Assembly: GCA_958450325.1 (NCBI GenBank)
Contig: OY288243.1
Span: 65,270,606 to 65,334,605, forward strand
Direction of reading: 5' to 3'
Source of the DNA: Agrostemma githago
Lineage: Eukaryota > Streptophyta > Magnoliopsida > Caryophyllales > Caryophyllaceae
DNA: 64,000 nt
Part shown: one piece after another, positions 45,126 through 56,970 of the stretch
Layout of the letters: each line of letters starts with the position of its first letter
Numbering within the stretch: the stretch's first letter is position 1
Notes under the pieces: generated by a model
What the model was told of the DNA's origin: nothing
Database searches by the model: none
What the model saw: only the letters and a program-made list of their open reading frames with translations
Program-made: the position numbers and the translations under genes

Positions 45126-48100
45126 TGTAACACCCCTAATTTTATAAATTAAATTAAATTAAAATTATGTTCGTATTTTTATTTTTACGATTTAGCTCCT
45201 GATTTTTGAAATTATTATAAAACGAATTTATCATTTAATCGTTTCAAACTCCTAAAATTCTATTTGACTCGGAAACTCTTCTTATATTTAAAACATATTT
45301 TTATTTCTATTTTGATTTATTTTATATATTTTATTTAATTCTCATAGAAAATCTATTCCGGCGATTTAAATTCTAAATTCTTTTATTTATTTGTATTTAA
45401 GCTCGAATTTCTATCTTCGGCTCAAAGTTCATTTATTTTAAGTTTTGTGAAAATATTCATTTCCTTTCCTCGAGAAATCAACTTAATTCACTTTATCAAA
45501 AATTTATCATTTATCTGAAAATACGATTTCATCGTCTAATCATTTATTTCTATCAACTTCGTTTTCGTCTCGAATAATTTATTTACTCATTTTATTTGAC
45601 GGTCCGATTATTTATTAATTTTATTAACTCGTTTAATTCGATTCGTTGGTCAGCCAACTTATCGATAGGGAATTTTTTTAATCCGTATTTCTAACCCGAT
45701 TTATTTAATTAATCCGTACATTTTATTTGGCTGATTCTTTTCTTTTGGCCACCTTTTGTTTTCCTATTTGTTTAATGCTCTATACTCCTCACCGCTTCTT
45801 TTCATCCCACTGTACATTCCCCTTGCTATATTTCATTTCCACCTTTTCTTATTTTTTATTTGTTCCCACATTCAACGTCTCCTCTTCTCCTCTTGTTTCC
45901 TCCGCCTCTCATCCTCTTTCTTTTGTTTTCTTTCGTCTGGCTCCTTCGTTTCTCCTCTGTCTTTCGCTGGTGCCTGCTGCTGCTCCGTTCCGCTGCTGCT
46001 GCTGCTGCTGTACGTGGCTCTCCTGCTGCTGCGTTCTGCCGTGTTGTTGTCTGCTGCTGCTACTGCTGCTGTCATGGTACTGCTACGACTATTTTTCGTC
46101 CCTTTCTTCTTCCTCCTCTTTTGTTTTTATTGCTGGTTCGTGGCTACTGTTGTTGTCGATTTTAGTCCTTCTGTCTGTCTTCTTCTTTTCGTCGTTCATC
46201 TTCCTGATGTGTCTGATGTTGCGTTTTGTGGCTGATTCATCTCCTTCTTCTTCGTTTTGTGCGTTCGTTGTTATTGTTACTGTTGTATGCCGCTGCTGCT
46301 TCTTAATTTTCGTTCCTTCTTTTCTTCTTCTCGTCCTTCTTCCTCTTCTGTTCGTTTTGTCATTTTTCGGTTTTCGTTCGTTGTCTTTTCGTCTGGTTTG
46401 CTGCTACTGTTTCCGTCTAGTACTGCTGCTGTAGGTTTTTGTTTCGTGCCTATTTCATCGTCGTCATCTTGCTGCCGTTGTTTTGTCGTACCTGATGATG
46501 CATCTGCTGCCATCTTGTTGTACCTGTTGTTGCTATTCGTTGTTGTCCATTTCTCCCCCTTTCTTCTTCATTTTTTCTTTCCTCTTCTTCTTCATTTTTG
46601 TGATTTGTTGTGTCGCTGTATGTCTGTATGTGTGTCAATTCTGTTTTGATCTCTATTTCGATCGATCCGACTTATAATCATCCATGTTTCTCAGTTGATA
46701 TCTGGTCTATCTTTATTTGGCTTTCTTCTACTCTTTATGCTCTTTCTTTTCCTCCCTTCTTGCTGCTGTTTTGTCGGTTCTGCTGTTTTCCGTTGTCTTC
46801 TCGATCTGCTTTCCTCTCTTACATTCCTTATTCCGATCTCTTCGTTTCTGTTTCTATGTCTCGAATTCTGTTGAAGCAAGATGGTTTAACTGAAAGACAA
46901 GTGTCCAAGACGACTTTCGAGTTCGTGACTGGAGTTTGGATTGTTAGAGGAGCAAATGCGTGCTTTGAAGTTATCGATTCGACTTAAGGTAACTTTAGGA
47001 CGTTACTCGATTTTATATCATATGATTGAGTAGTAGTATGTAGTAAATATTTTACCTTCGGTTTTCTAATTTTGGCTATTTATTATTTGCTAAAAATATA
47101 AATTTTAAATCGTGTACCTTATAAATATTTTTACAAGTTTCGATATCGTTTTATAAATCGTGGGTAATTTAATTATTCACGATCGTTATAATATTTTGTT
47201 GGTTATCGTGACACTAGTAACTAAATAACGTCGATTTCATATTTTGTCATATTTCGTTAATTTATAATTTTCACTTAAAAATCGTATTTTTATATTTTAA
47301 TTGAAATTTGTATACTTGTTAATAATTTAATTTTCGTTTTACGATTTATTCTAATAAATAAGAAAATAGTCGATTTTGTTTTAAATATATTTTTAGTCGA
47401 GACTATTTTCACTAATTATTTCTTATTTTTTTCCAATTGACTATTATTAGTAAAAATTTGTATTATTTATTAATAAAATCTATTTGCTAAAAATACTTTG
47501 AAACCTTTGTAAAATTCATTTCATTTATAAAATTCGTTTACTCGATTAATTTTGAGATCGTTTTTCCTAAAACATCTCTTTTCTAAAATTTATAGTTTTA
47601 GCTCGATTTCCTAATTATTTATAAAACACTATATATTGACTTATTATATTTGTTTATATTTTGAGTAACCAATTTAGAAATATAATAATGTTACGATAAC
47701 GATGATGATAATAAAATGTTAATTTCGTCAGAAATGCTATTTATATACATTTCACTTATCTTAATAACTTACGAATTTTCTATAACAATATTTCTATTTT
47801 AAGTAAGTTTCTAAAATTAGTAAGTTTCTATTTATAAAAAAATCCCATTTAATATAAAATGTTTAATCTTTTTATCCTCATAATGATTATATCTTTTGAA
47901 TATCGACAATGGTTGTTTTGGAGTTATGGAATAAAGTCAAGTGTGGGGTTAGAGTAATAATCTGGGGTGTACGTTTTTGCCATCAGCTATAAAGCCGGTG
48001 TGCCCATTTGGGGCACATTTGGTCGTTGAACTGAGCATGGTTTGTGTTCAGGAAAGTGTGGATTGTGCCCTTAAACTTAGACGATATCGCAGCGTGTAAG

Positions 48101-48776
48101 TCGCGTCGGGTTGAACTAGATATGGTTTGTATCCAGGAGGGGTGTATACTAGTTAAACTAGGACCTCGCTGCACGCAGTCCTGTTATGGTTGAGTTGCCT
48201 AGTTAGAGACTGGATTCTGTTATGAGTTAAGTCTACAGTTCTCGAAGTTAGTTTCCAGTATTATCCTAGTGAAAGTCTAGCCTTGCGCACACTGAACAAA
48301 TTTCCATAACGCCATTTTTGAACATTATTATTATCGGTTGATTTTGACTTGCAGGTTGGCAAGTGCTTTAAGTTTTGTTGAAAACTTATTTTTATTATAT
48401 CGTTTTAATGTTTTTCTCTTTTTAAATATTTTGATATAATAATACTATTTTTTTCCATATGATATAATGTGGCTGGGAGAACGTCTGAGTTACTCCCCAC
48501 TGAAGTGGCTGTTATGTTTATAACATGACAGGTATTTGCTGATGGGTTTTGGGTGTGAGCTAGCGAGTAGCGTGAATCCTACTCTTTCTTCATTCTTGTA
48601 ATTTATGGATTTGTATAAACCCGTTTGGAGATCTTACTTTTAGCCCTTTTGTAAAAAGAGGCCTTTTGTATTGACTTACCATTTCTTTTAATAAGATATA
48701 GTTTGTCAGTGTGTTTTAATCCCAACTATACAGTGTTTCCGCCACTGTATTGCGTTAAAATTTCTAGGGGATTACA
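45126..48776 (+). repeat. 3' LTR of the LARD-like element
   Basis: 3651 bp. Differs from the 5' LTR by scattered substitutions and by extra CTG triplets in the pyrimidine-rich tract (near 45990-46075). The high identity points to a fairly recent insertion. Confidence 0.9.
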
Positions 48777-48997
48777 AATGATGTAAATTAGCTTTAAATA
48801 TGTATTAATAATATTGTATGTTAATTTTGAGATATAAATACGTTAAATTTATAGATTCAAATATAAAAGTGGACGATATGAACAACTGTTCTCCATCACA
48901 AGTCACTTTACTTTTCTATTTCTTTTTGTTCCCTGTGTGTGAAACGTACTTGAGATATATATCGGAAATTAGAAATAATTTTAACTAAGTTTTCTAT
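48777..48997 (+). repeat. Array promoter region of copy 8
   Basis: Continues the array unit directly after the LARD insertion; TATAAAAG at 48862-48869. No other gene. Confidence 0.85.
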
Positions 48998-49272
48998 ATG
49001 TATCCTAGAACAATCAAAATTGCTCTACTACTTGTTGTTTCAGTCCTTGTTATCTCTGAACAATGTTTCGCAAATGACTCTTTTGCCGCACCAAGCACCT
49101 CGAAGGCGGACGACTTTCAAAAATGTGAAAGGAAGCTAGGTGCAACTTTTGGCGGTGTAATATCCGAATATATCTTTAACAACGAAAAACAAGTATCGAA
49201 AGAAACTTGCAACGCTCTATTAAAGGTCGGATAGGACTGTCACAAGCTTCTAACACAAGTGTCTATTGTCGA
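48998..49272 (+). pseudogene. Array copy 8, 5' part: nonsense codon, then split by Tat element
   Basis: Begins with the conserved ATG, signal peptide and C43, C71. It has G63E and then TAG at codon 79 (49232-49234) where intact copies have GAG. The gene is cut after codon 91 by the Tat retrotransposon, whose target duplication GTCGA (49268-49272) is part of the coding sequence. The remainder lies at 61585-61683. Confidence 0.9.
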
Positions 49273-49974
49273 TGATGGGGGTCGGAAGCCTGCATCGGGT
49301 CGGGCCCGTGCAGCAGGCCCAGTAAAGACCCGACCCCGAGAATCGAGGCGCCCGTCCAACAGGCCGTTGAGTTAAGACGCCCAGGTTTCTCCAATGAAGC
49401 GTAGCTTCAGAAAAGGCCACCTGCCCAGCAGGGTAAGGCGACCAGCTGGGAGGAGCCTGGAGGCACCCCCTACTCGCCTGCCCCCAGGCGACCCCTCCCC
49501 CGAATAGGGTAGGGGTTACCAGGGGCCCCTCCGCCGTTCTGCCAAAGGTAAAAGAGAATGAGTGGATGAAACAGGTCCACGTGTCACCCTGCCATCCACT
49601 CATTCTCCGCTCTTTTCCCTCTCCACTTCTCTCTCTTGTGGGAAGGTATAAATACCCACCCATTTCCCACTTAAAGGAGGTTGGATTTTCTCTCTCTAGA
49701 CTCTCACTCCTAAAAACGCCGCCTACTTCCTCACGAGCTAGGTTCATCAAGGCATTTCGCGGACTAACTTAGGCATCGGAGAGGGTTCCCTCGGACAACC
49801 TCCGAGGCCCTGTGCGTTCATTGTGCAGGGAGCAGGCCGACTCCGCCGGGAAGGTCCGATCATAGGAGAGGGATAAAGGAGAGACCAAAGGAAACTAAGC
49901 GATCTATTACTCGTCAACGTTTCAATTTACGACCCGGATCCGGAACCGGGTTAATTGTTTCCGTGACCGGAACA
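49273..49974 (+). repeat. 5' LTR of Tat element
   Basis: 702 bp. GC-richer than the array. It includes a TATAAATA box near 49647-49654, after GGGAAGG, which is the likely element promoter. Confidence 0.9.
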
Positions 49975-49977
49975 ATT

Positions 49978-49995
49978 TGGCGCCGTCTGTGGGGA
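49978..49995 (+). other. Primer-binding site of Tat element
   Basis: TGGCGCCGTCTGTGGGGA begins three bases after the LTR. The TGGCGCCG start is shared by the primer sites of many plant Tat/Athila elements; which tRNA pairs with this variant was not determined. Confidence 0.7.
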
Positions 49996-50081
49996 ACTTT
50001 AGGTTGTACCCACGAAATTACCCACAAAAAATCAACCATTCTCAAACGCAAAATTAACAAATTAACCAGTTACAATCAAAC

Positions 50082-53000
50082 ATGCCTGAAATTTTCGACA
50101 CTAGTTCAATGGCAAACCCACCCAACGCTCCCCGTTATGGCATGCCGCCAGAAGCAACGCCCGCCGCCACCATCCCAGGAGTAGGGCAGACTAGTCTTCA
50201 GGGAGCACCGGGTCAGGGAGTAGTTGCCATGGCGGGGCAAGGGGCACATGAGAGGCAAGTTCTAAACCTCACTCCTGCCCAGATGGTACAGACTGCGGCG
50301 TTCTTCTCAGCAATGTTGAATCAGGAGTTCAGTCCAGACGATCTGGTAGGCAGGGTCGCCACGACCCCCAGGTCGCTCCACTTTGAGAGTGGAGAGGGAA
50401 CCAGGGGTACAAGGCGGACCGCCGCCAGAAATGTTTAGAGGAAGGCCAGGAGGACGGCTCAGGCGTATGCGCAGGTGCAAAGGCGAATCACAGAAGCCTG
50501 TCCACAGCCGCCCGCGCAACAAGGGATTGCAGGTCCTGAGGAGGCATTCTCCATTCATACCACAGAGTCCACAACTGCTCATGAAAGAAGGGGTTTGTCC
50601 CAAGACCTGAGGAATCGAATGAGGCACAAGGAGCCGATGTCCAAACGCCTGGGGGAGAAACAGGGAGATGTGTTCTCCAGACTGACACCGGCCGGGGAAG
50701 TGCCGCCTGCGCCAGGCCTATCTCAGAACCTGCAGTCCAGACTTAACAACGACCAGCCTCTGAGATCCAGGCACCGCCAAGATGATAACCTCGAGCCCGC
50801 TCAAAAGAAGCGCTCACGGTATCATTCCCCTCCAAAAGACGATGAAGCAATAAGCAGGCGTCCACCTAGGTACCGCTCCCCTGAAGATAGGAGACCGACC
50901 CCTGACAGAAGGGATGACCACGGTCACTATTCAGGCACGAGCAAGTCGAGAATGGTGGGCAGGCCAACCAAGACCCCGCTGCATCCTGAGATCCAGGCAT
51001 ATCCAATCCCAAAAATTAAAATGCCCTCTGTTAAGTTCGATGGCACGACTGACCCCGAGGATCATTTGGCGGCTTACGAGAGCCATATGGGCATGTACGA
51101 CGCTGATGACGCGGTCTGGTGCAAAATCTTCCCAACCACCCTGATAGGTCTGGCACAGGGCTGGTTCAGGGATCTGCCGCTAGAGTCGATATGTTTCTTC
51201 ATAGAGCTGGCAGAGGCTTTCCTCGACCAGTATGCAGGAAACAAAAGACGCCGTCTTACTCGTTTCGACTTAATGACTCTCAGACAAAAGAAAGGTGAGT
51301 CTGTCAGGGAGTACCTGAAGAGATTTGATCTATCCTTCCAGCAGGTCAAAGGGATAGACGATGCAACTGGAACGTACGCACTGACCAACTCACTACTCCC
51401 TGGAGAGATGAAGAACCAATTAATCAGAGCTCAGCCAGAAACTCTGGCCAAAGCCAGAAAAATCGCTGAAGGGTTTATATTGCAGGAAGAGTTCCATAGC
51501 CTGCCGGATACCCCCGCAGGCCCCACCAGGCAGCAGGGGGAACCGCAGGGTGGACGTGGCAGGAATGAGCCCGGAAGGCAGAGAGCAGAGGAAGGGGAAA
51601 CCCCCAAGAAGGAGCGCACTGTCTACCAGCCCAGGTTTGATAGTTACATAGCCCTCAACAAGTCCCGGGCAGAGATCTTCGAACTAGAAAAGGAGACCGC
51701 CAAATGGAATCGCCCGAGCAAACCGCGCAGCCCAAAAGGGGACCCCAAGAAATTCTGCACCTTCCACGATTGCGTAGGCCACACCACCGAGGAGTGTCGC
51801 CACCTGAAGGACGAAATCGAAAAACTAATCAGAAATGGCTGGTTAGCTAACTACGCAGCCAAGAATAAATCTCAGAAAGAAGTACTTGAAAAACCCGAGG
51901 GCTCAGTACAAAACCGCCTGGTAATCCATGTGATATCAGGGGATGCAGAGGGCCAAACCAGCCGAAGAGGCCAGAAAAGACAAATTCGTGAACTAAGAAA
52001 CCAGATCTACTATGCTTAAAGAGCTGGAAGCCCGAAGGGAGTGACGGTGAGCATCACCCCTGAAGATGCAGGGCGGGTGGTATACCCACACAGCGATCCC
52101 TTGGTGCTATCCTTAGAGATCAGCAATCACATTGTGCGGAGGTGCATGGTAGACACCGGTGCATATACGAACCGGCTATACAAAGATGCCTTCGAAAAAA
52201 TGGGCCTAGAAAAAAGGCACCTACGACCCGCCCCTGGATCGTTATACGGGTTCAGCGGAGCAGGCATACTACCCATGGGGGTCATAGACTTACCTGTAAC
52301 ATTCGGGGAAGGGGTTACTGCCAGAAACGTCAGGGCAACATTCGTTGTAGTGGATGCAAGGTCTGCTTACAACGCTCTAATTGGCAGGGCCACCTTAGAC
52401 GAAATTGAGGCGGCCATATCAATCAGGGCCCTCACCATCGCCTACATTACTGATTTTGGCCAAGAGGGAAAAGTGCACGGAGACCAGGAGTCGGCCAGGC
52501 AGTGCTACTCCGTGGCCCTGCATACCCACGAAAGTGAAAGAAAAGGAAAAAGGAAAGCTGACAGTCCCCCCAGCAGGGAAGGCGAGATCCCAGCCGGTAA
52601 TCAGACGCTAGACCACCTGGAACCTGGGGGAGAGAGCATGCTGGTGGACCTGGAGCCAGGGAGGCAAGTCCTTATAGGGGCTGACCTGGAGGAGTCCTAC
52701 CAGGCTGAACTGGTCAAGCTATTGAAAGAAAACAAGGATGTGTTCGCCTACTCGGCGGACGAAATGCCAGGAGTCGACCCAGCATGTATCGTTCACAGGT
52801 TGAACGTAGGCGCGGACGCCCGCCCTGTGAAGCAGAAAAAGCGCAATATGTCCGCAGAAAAAGACGCGGCGATCAAGGAGGAGATTAACAAACTTCTAAA
52901 GGCAGATTTTATTGAGGTTTGCGACTATCCAGAGTGGCTGGCGAATGTAGTCATGGTCAAAAAATCATCAGGCGCATGGAGAATGTGCGTGGACTTTACA

Positions 53001-55829
53001 AACCTCAACAAAGCCTGCCCGAAAGACTGCTACCCACTCCCCAGGATCGACCAACTAGTAGACGCCACCAGTGGATACACTATGCTAAGCTTCCTGGATG
53101 CCTTCTCAGGGTATCATCAAGTGTACTTATGGCAGCCAGATAGGGTGAAGTGCGCATTCATCACCAGTTCAGGCACCTACATGTACAAGATAATGCCATT
53201 CGGGCTTAAAAACGCTGGGGCCACATACCAACGTTTGGTCGATAAGGTGTTCGAAGGTCAAAAAGGCAGAAACATAGAAGCCTACGTCGATGACGCCATC
53301 GTAAAGAGCAAAGGAGACAATGAGCATCTGGCAGATCTGTAGGAGACCTTCTCCTCCCTGCGCGTCTACAAGATGAAGCTCAATCCTAAGAAGTGTACAT
53401 TTGGGGCTCGTTCTGGAAAATTCTTAGGTTTCTTGGTCAGCTCTCGAGGGATAGACGCCAACCCCGAGAAGGTTCAGGCTGTTCTGGACCTTCCTGAACC
53501 AAAGACCATCAGGGACATCGAGTGTCTGACAGGCCGCATGGCCGCCCTGGCACGATTCATCGCCAGGTGAGCAGACAGGTCAACCCCATTCTTCAAAATA
53601 TTGAAAGGTAACAAGCAATTCAAGTGGGAGGACGAGAAAAAGGAAGCCTTCGAGCAATTGAAGGAACATCTAAAGAAGCTCCCCACCCTGGCGAGGCCAG
53701 TGGCAGGGGAAAAACTCTTCCTCTACATTGCCGTAACCAATGTGACAGTCAGCGCGGTCATCTTGAGGGAAGAAGCAGGCGCCCAGCAACCCATATATTT
53801 TGTAAGTCATGCCCTGGGGTCAGCGGAGAAAAATTACCCTATGGTCGAAAAAGCAGCTTACGCGGTTGTTATAGCAGCCAGAAAATTGAGGCCGTACTTC
53901 GACGCACACCCTGTCGTAGTACTGACAGACCAGCCCCTAGAGAAAGTACTGGAGAAGTTTGAAAAGTCAGGTAGGCTGCTGAAGTGGGCTATTGAGTTGA
54001 GCGGACTGGGGATAACATATCAATCCAGAACAGCCATCAAAGCCCAGGCCTTGGCCGACTTTCTAGCAGAATGCTCCCACTCTGAGGAGGATGGCCCAAC
54101 CGCCGGTGAATGGATGGTATACACCGATGGGTCCTCCACGGCTAATGGAGCAGGGGCCGGAGTCGTATTGACCAGCCCAGAAGGGACTGACTTTGAGCAT
54201 GCACTCAGGTTTGTCTTCCCAGCGTCAAACAATGAAGCTGAGTACGAAGTAGTGCTCGCAGGCGTCAAACTAGCCAAAGCCGCAGGCGCAGAGCGGATTG
54301 TCCTGGCAACAGACTCCCAGCTCATCGCCAACCAAATCAACGGAGAATATGAGGCCAGGGACCAGACAATGGCCGCGTACCTGGAAATGGTGAAAGGAGA
54401 ATTGTCAGGCCTAAAATCATACGAAATCAAACAGATCCCTCGGTCCCAGAACAATCGGGCAGATGCCCTGTCAATGCTGGCTAGTTCCAGTCAGCAGGAT
54501 ATCAGAAGGTCGGTATGGGTAGACGTCATCCAAGAAAAATCTACTTTACCTTGCCAAACCATCGGCGCTGTGGAGGAAGCAGGGCCTGAGGATTGGAGGA
54601 CCCCCATCATCCTGTTCAAGAAACACGGAGTTTTACCAACTGACCCCGTACAAAAGAGGAAAATTCAAGCCAAAGCCGCCTGGTTCATAATCATTGACGA
54701 AGAACTCTACAAGAAATCTTTCACTTACCCCCTGCTCAGATGCCTGGGGGCAGACCAGGCAGCTGAAGTCCTTGAAGATATCCACTCAGGAATCTGTAGA
54801 CATCACATCGGAGGAAGATCATTGGCCCACAAGGCCCTCAGGGCAGGGTACTTCTGGCCTACCATGCTAGCAGACGCTAGAGGCCTGACCCATAAGTGCA
54901 GGAAATGCCAGGTTTTTGCCCCATCCATACATGCTCCGGCACAGGAACTCAGGCCAATCCTATCCCCCATCCCCTTCGCCCAGTGGGGGATGGACATACT
55001 AGGACCTTTCACGGTGGCCACCGGGGGCAGGAAGTTCTTGATTGTGGCTATCGACTACTTCACCAAGTGGGTGGAAGCTGAGGCAGTGCCCAACATTACA
55101 GAACCTGCAGTCAGGAAAGTTATATGGCGAAATATCATCACTAGATTTGGCTTACCAAAAATGCTAGTGTTCGATCACGGAAGACAATTCGATAATGACC
55201 CCCTGAGAATTTGGCTGGAAGGCCATAACATCGCAGTGGCCTACTCTGCCGTCTGCCATTCTAAAACCAACGGACAGGCAGAAACAGCCAACAAACAAAT
55301 CTTAAATGGCCTTAAGAAGATGGTGGATGACCTCAAGGGCAGATGGGCCGACGAGCTCCCCAGCATACTCTGGTCAATCCGGACCACTCAAAAGGAATCT
55401 ACAGGCCAGACCCCATTCGGCCTAGTGTATGGTGTAGAAGCTCTGCTACCAATTGAGGCCAGGATCCCTTCCCTACGCTCTCTACAATACGACCAGGCGG
55501 AGAATGAAGTAGCAATGGCTGAGGCTTTAGACCTGGTTAATGAGGTGAGAGAGAAGGCCAGTGCCTATATCGTCGCCTACCAGCAACGAATGAGGAAGGC
55601 GTACAATAGGAAAGTGCATTAGAGAAATTTTCAGACGGGCGATCTAGTTCTCAGAAAAACACAGGCTGTTGGAAAATCGAGGGAGCACGGCAAACTAAGT
55701 GCTAACTGGGAAGGTCCGTACCAAGTAACTCAAATCTTAGGTCCAGGCACGTATAAAATCGCCAATCTTGAAGGCCATGAATTGAGTGCTCACTGGAATG
55801 CAGACACCCTGAAGAAGTATTATGTCTAA
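50082..55829 (+). pseudogene. Tat gag-pol, one frame of 1916 codons with five stops
   Basis: The whole region is in a single frame with no indel that breaks it. Stops: TAG 50436, TAA 52017 (the gag/pol boundary, perhaps natural), TAG 53340, TGA 53568, TAG 55620; final TAA 55827. Domains: gag (51030-51460) and a CX3-4H-type zinc motif near 51756-51800; protease VDTGA near 52149; RT with YVDD near 53283; first RNase H (about 53690-54070); second, archaeal-type RNase H with YTDGSS near 54118, NNEAEYE near 54229, ATDSQL near 54307; integrase HHCC near 54800-54910 and D,D,E near 54990, 55170 and 55281. Several stops fit CAG-to-TAG changes, typical of deamination of methylated CHG sites. Confidence 0.9.
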
Positions 55830-56063
55830 GCAAGTCTAAGGATAGTTTTTATTTTTCCTGGAAAATTGGCGGAGAACGGTCAAAGAATGTCGACGGCTCC
55901 GACCACCCTTGTGTTAAAATTTTATAAAGAAATGAAAGAGCTTCAAGTTCATACTTGTTGTCTGTTCAAACTTGCGTTTTCACACACAAACGAGCAGGGG
56001 GCAATAGGGGGAGGCCCCCCCGTTGCCAAAACTAAGAAAAATGGACCCCCCAACAAAAGTTAT

Positions 56064-56735
56064 AAAGCCTCCCTGCCTACCTCTGGGTAGGCAGGAGGCA
56101 GGCCCCCTGGACTTTGAACAAAAGCCAGGGACAGGCCATATCGACAAGGACTGGGGGCAGGCTCCCCAACCTTGTATAAAAAACGCAAAAAGCCTCCCTG
56201 CCTACCTCTGGGTAGGCAGGAGGCAGGCCCCCTGGACTTTGAACAAAAGCCAGGGACAGGCCAGATCGACAAGGACTAGAGGCAGGCTCCCCAACCTTGT
56301 ATAAAAAACGGAAAAAGCCTCCCTGCCTACCTCTGGGTAGGCAGGAGGCAGGCCCCCTGGACTTTGAACAAAAGCCAGGGACAGGCCAGGTCGACAAGGA
56401 CTGGGGGCAGGCTCCCCAACCTTGTATAAAAAACGCAAAAAGCCTCCCTGCCTACCTCTGGGTAGGCAGGGGGCAGGCCCCCTGGACTTTGAACAAAAGC
56501 CAGGGACAGGCCAGGTCGACAAGGACTGGGGGCAGGCTCCCCAACCTTGTATAAAAAACGCAAAAAGCCTCTCTCCCTACCTCTAGGTAGGCAGGGGGAG
56601 GACCCCTGGACTTTGAACAAAAGCCATGGACAGGCCAGATCGACAAGGACTGAGGGCAGGCCCCCCAACCTTGTATAAAAACACAATGAGCCTCCCTGCT
56701 TACCTGCGAGCAGACAGGGGGCAGGTAGCACCTTA
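56064..56735 (+). repeat. 125-bp minisatellite in the Tat 3' region
   Basis: Units start with AAAGCCTCCCTGCC at 56064, 56189, 56314, 56439 and 56564, with a partial one near 56688. Each holds the perfect hairpin CTGCCTACC-tctg-GGTAGGCAG. Because 125 is not a multiple of three, no coding frame is kept between units; open minus-strand frames across it are artefacts. Confidence 0.95.
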
Positions 56736-56970
56736 AAAAAACTTGTACAGGAAACCAAACAAAAACAGACGAATAAACAGAAGAATCCTTATAAAAAGGA
56801 ATAAAGTGGCAAGGATACACAGATTAAAGGTTCTTTAAAAGAGTAATTACAAATAAGCACGGCAGCCGGCCACAAAAGAGCTCGGCGCGCAAAAAGATGA
56901 GAAGTTAAAACGTCAGCATAAGCGCATCAGGGGACGAACAGGAGCCTTCTGAGGACGACTGCCCTCCATA

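Larger units (their letters stand above)
38690..48776 (+). mobile_element. LARD-like non-autonomous LTR retrotransposon with 3.6-kb LTRs
   Basis: 10,087 bp with LTRs 38690-42323 and 45126-48776 and the 5-bp duplication AATGA at 38685-38689 and 48777-48781. The primer-binding site TGGTATCAGAGC, matching initiator tRNA-Met, follows the 5' LTR. The 2.8-kb interior has no recognisable gag or pol. Long LTRs with a non-coding interior are the definition of a LARD (large retrotransposon derivative). The TTTCGAGGACGAAACTT signature before the 3' LTR suggests a Ty3 chromovirus parent. It must borrow enzymes from another element. Confidence 0.85.

Noticed and set aside
56060..56820. Minus-strand frames with a repeated FVQSPGGLPPAYP-type motif
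   Set aside because: They come from the 125-bp minisatellite, whose length is not a multiple of three, so the repeats are read in shifting frames.
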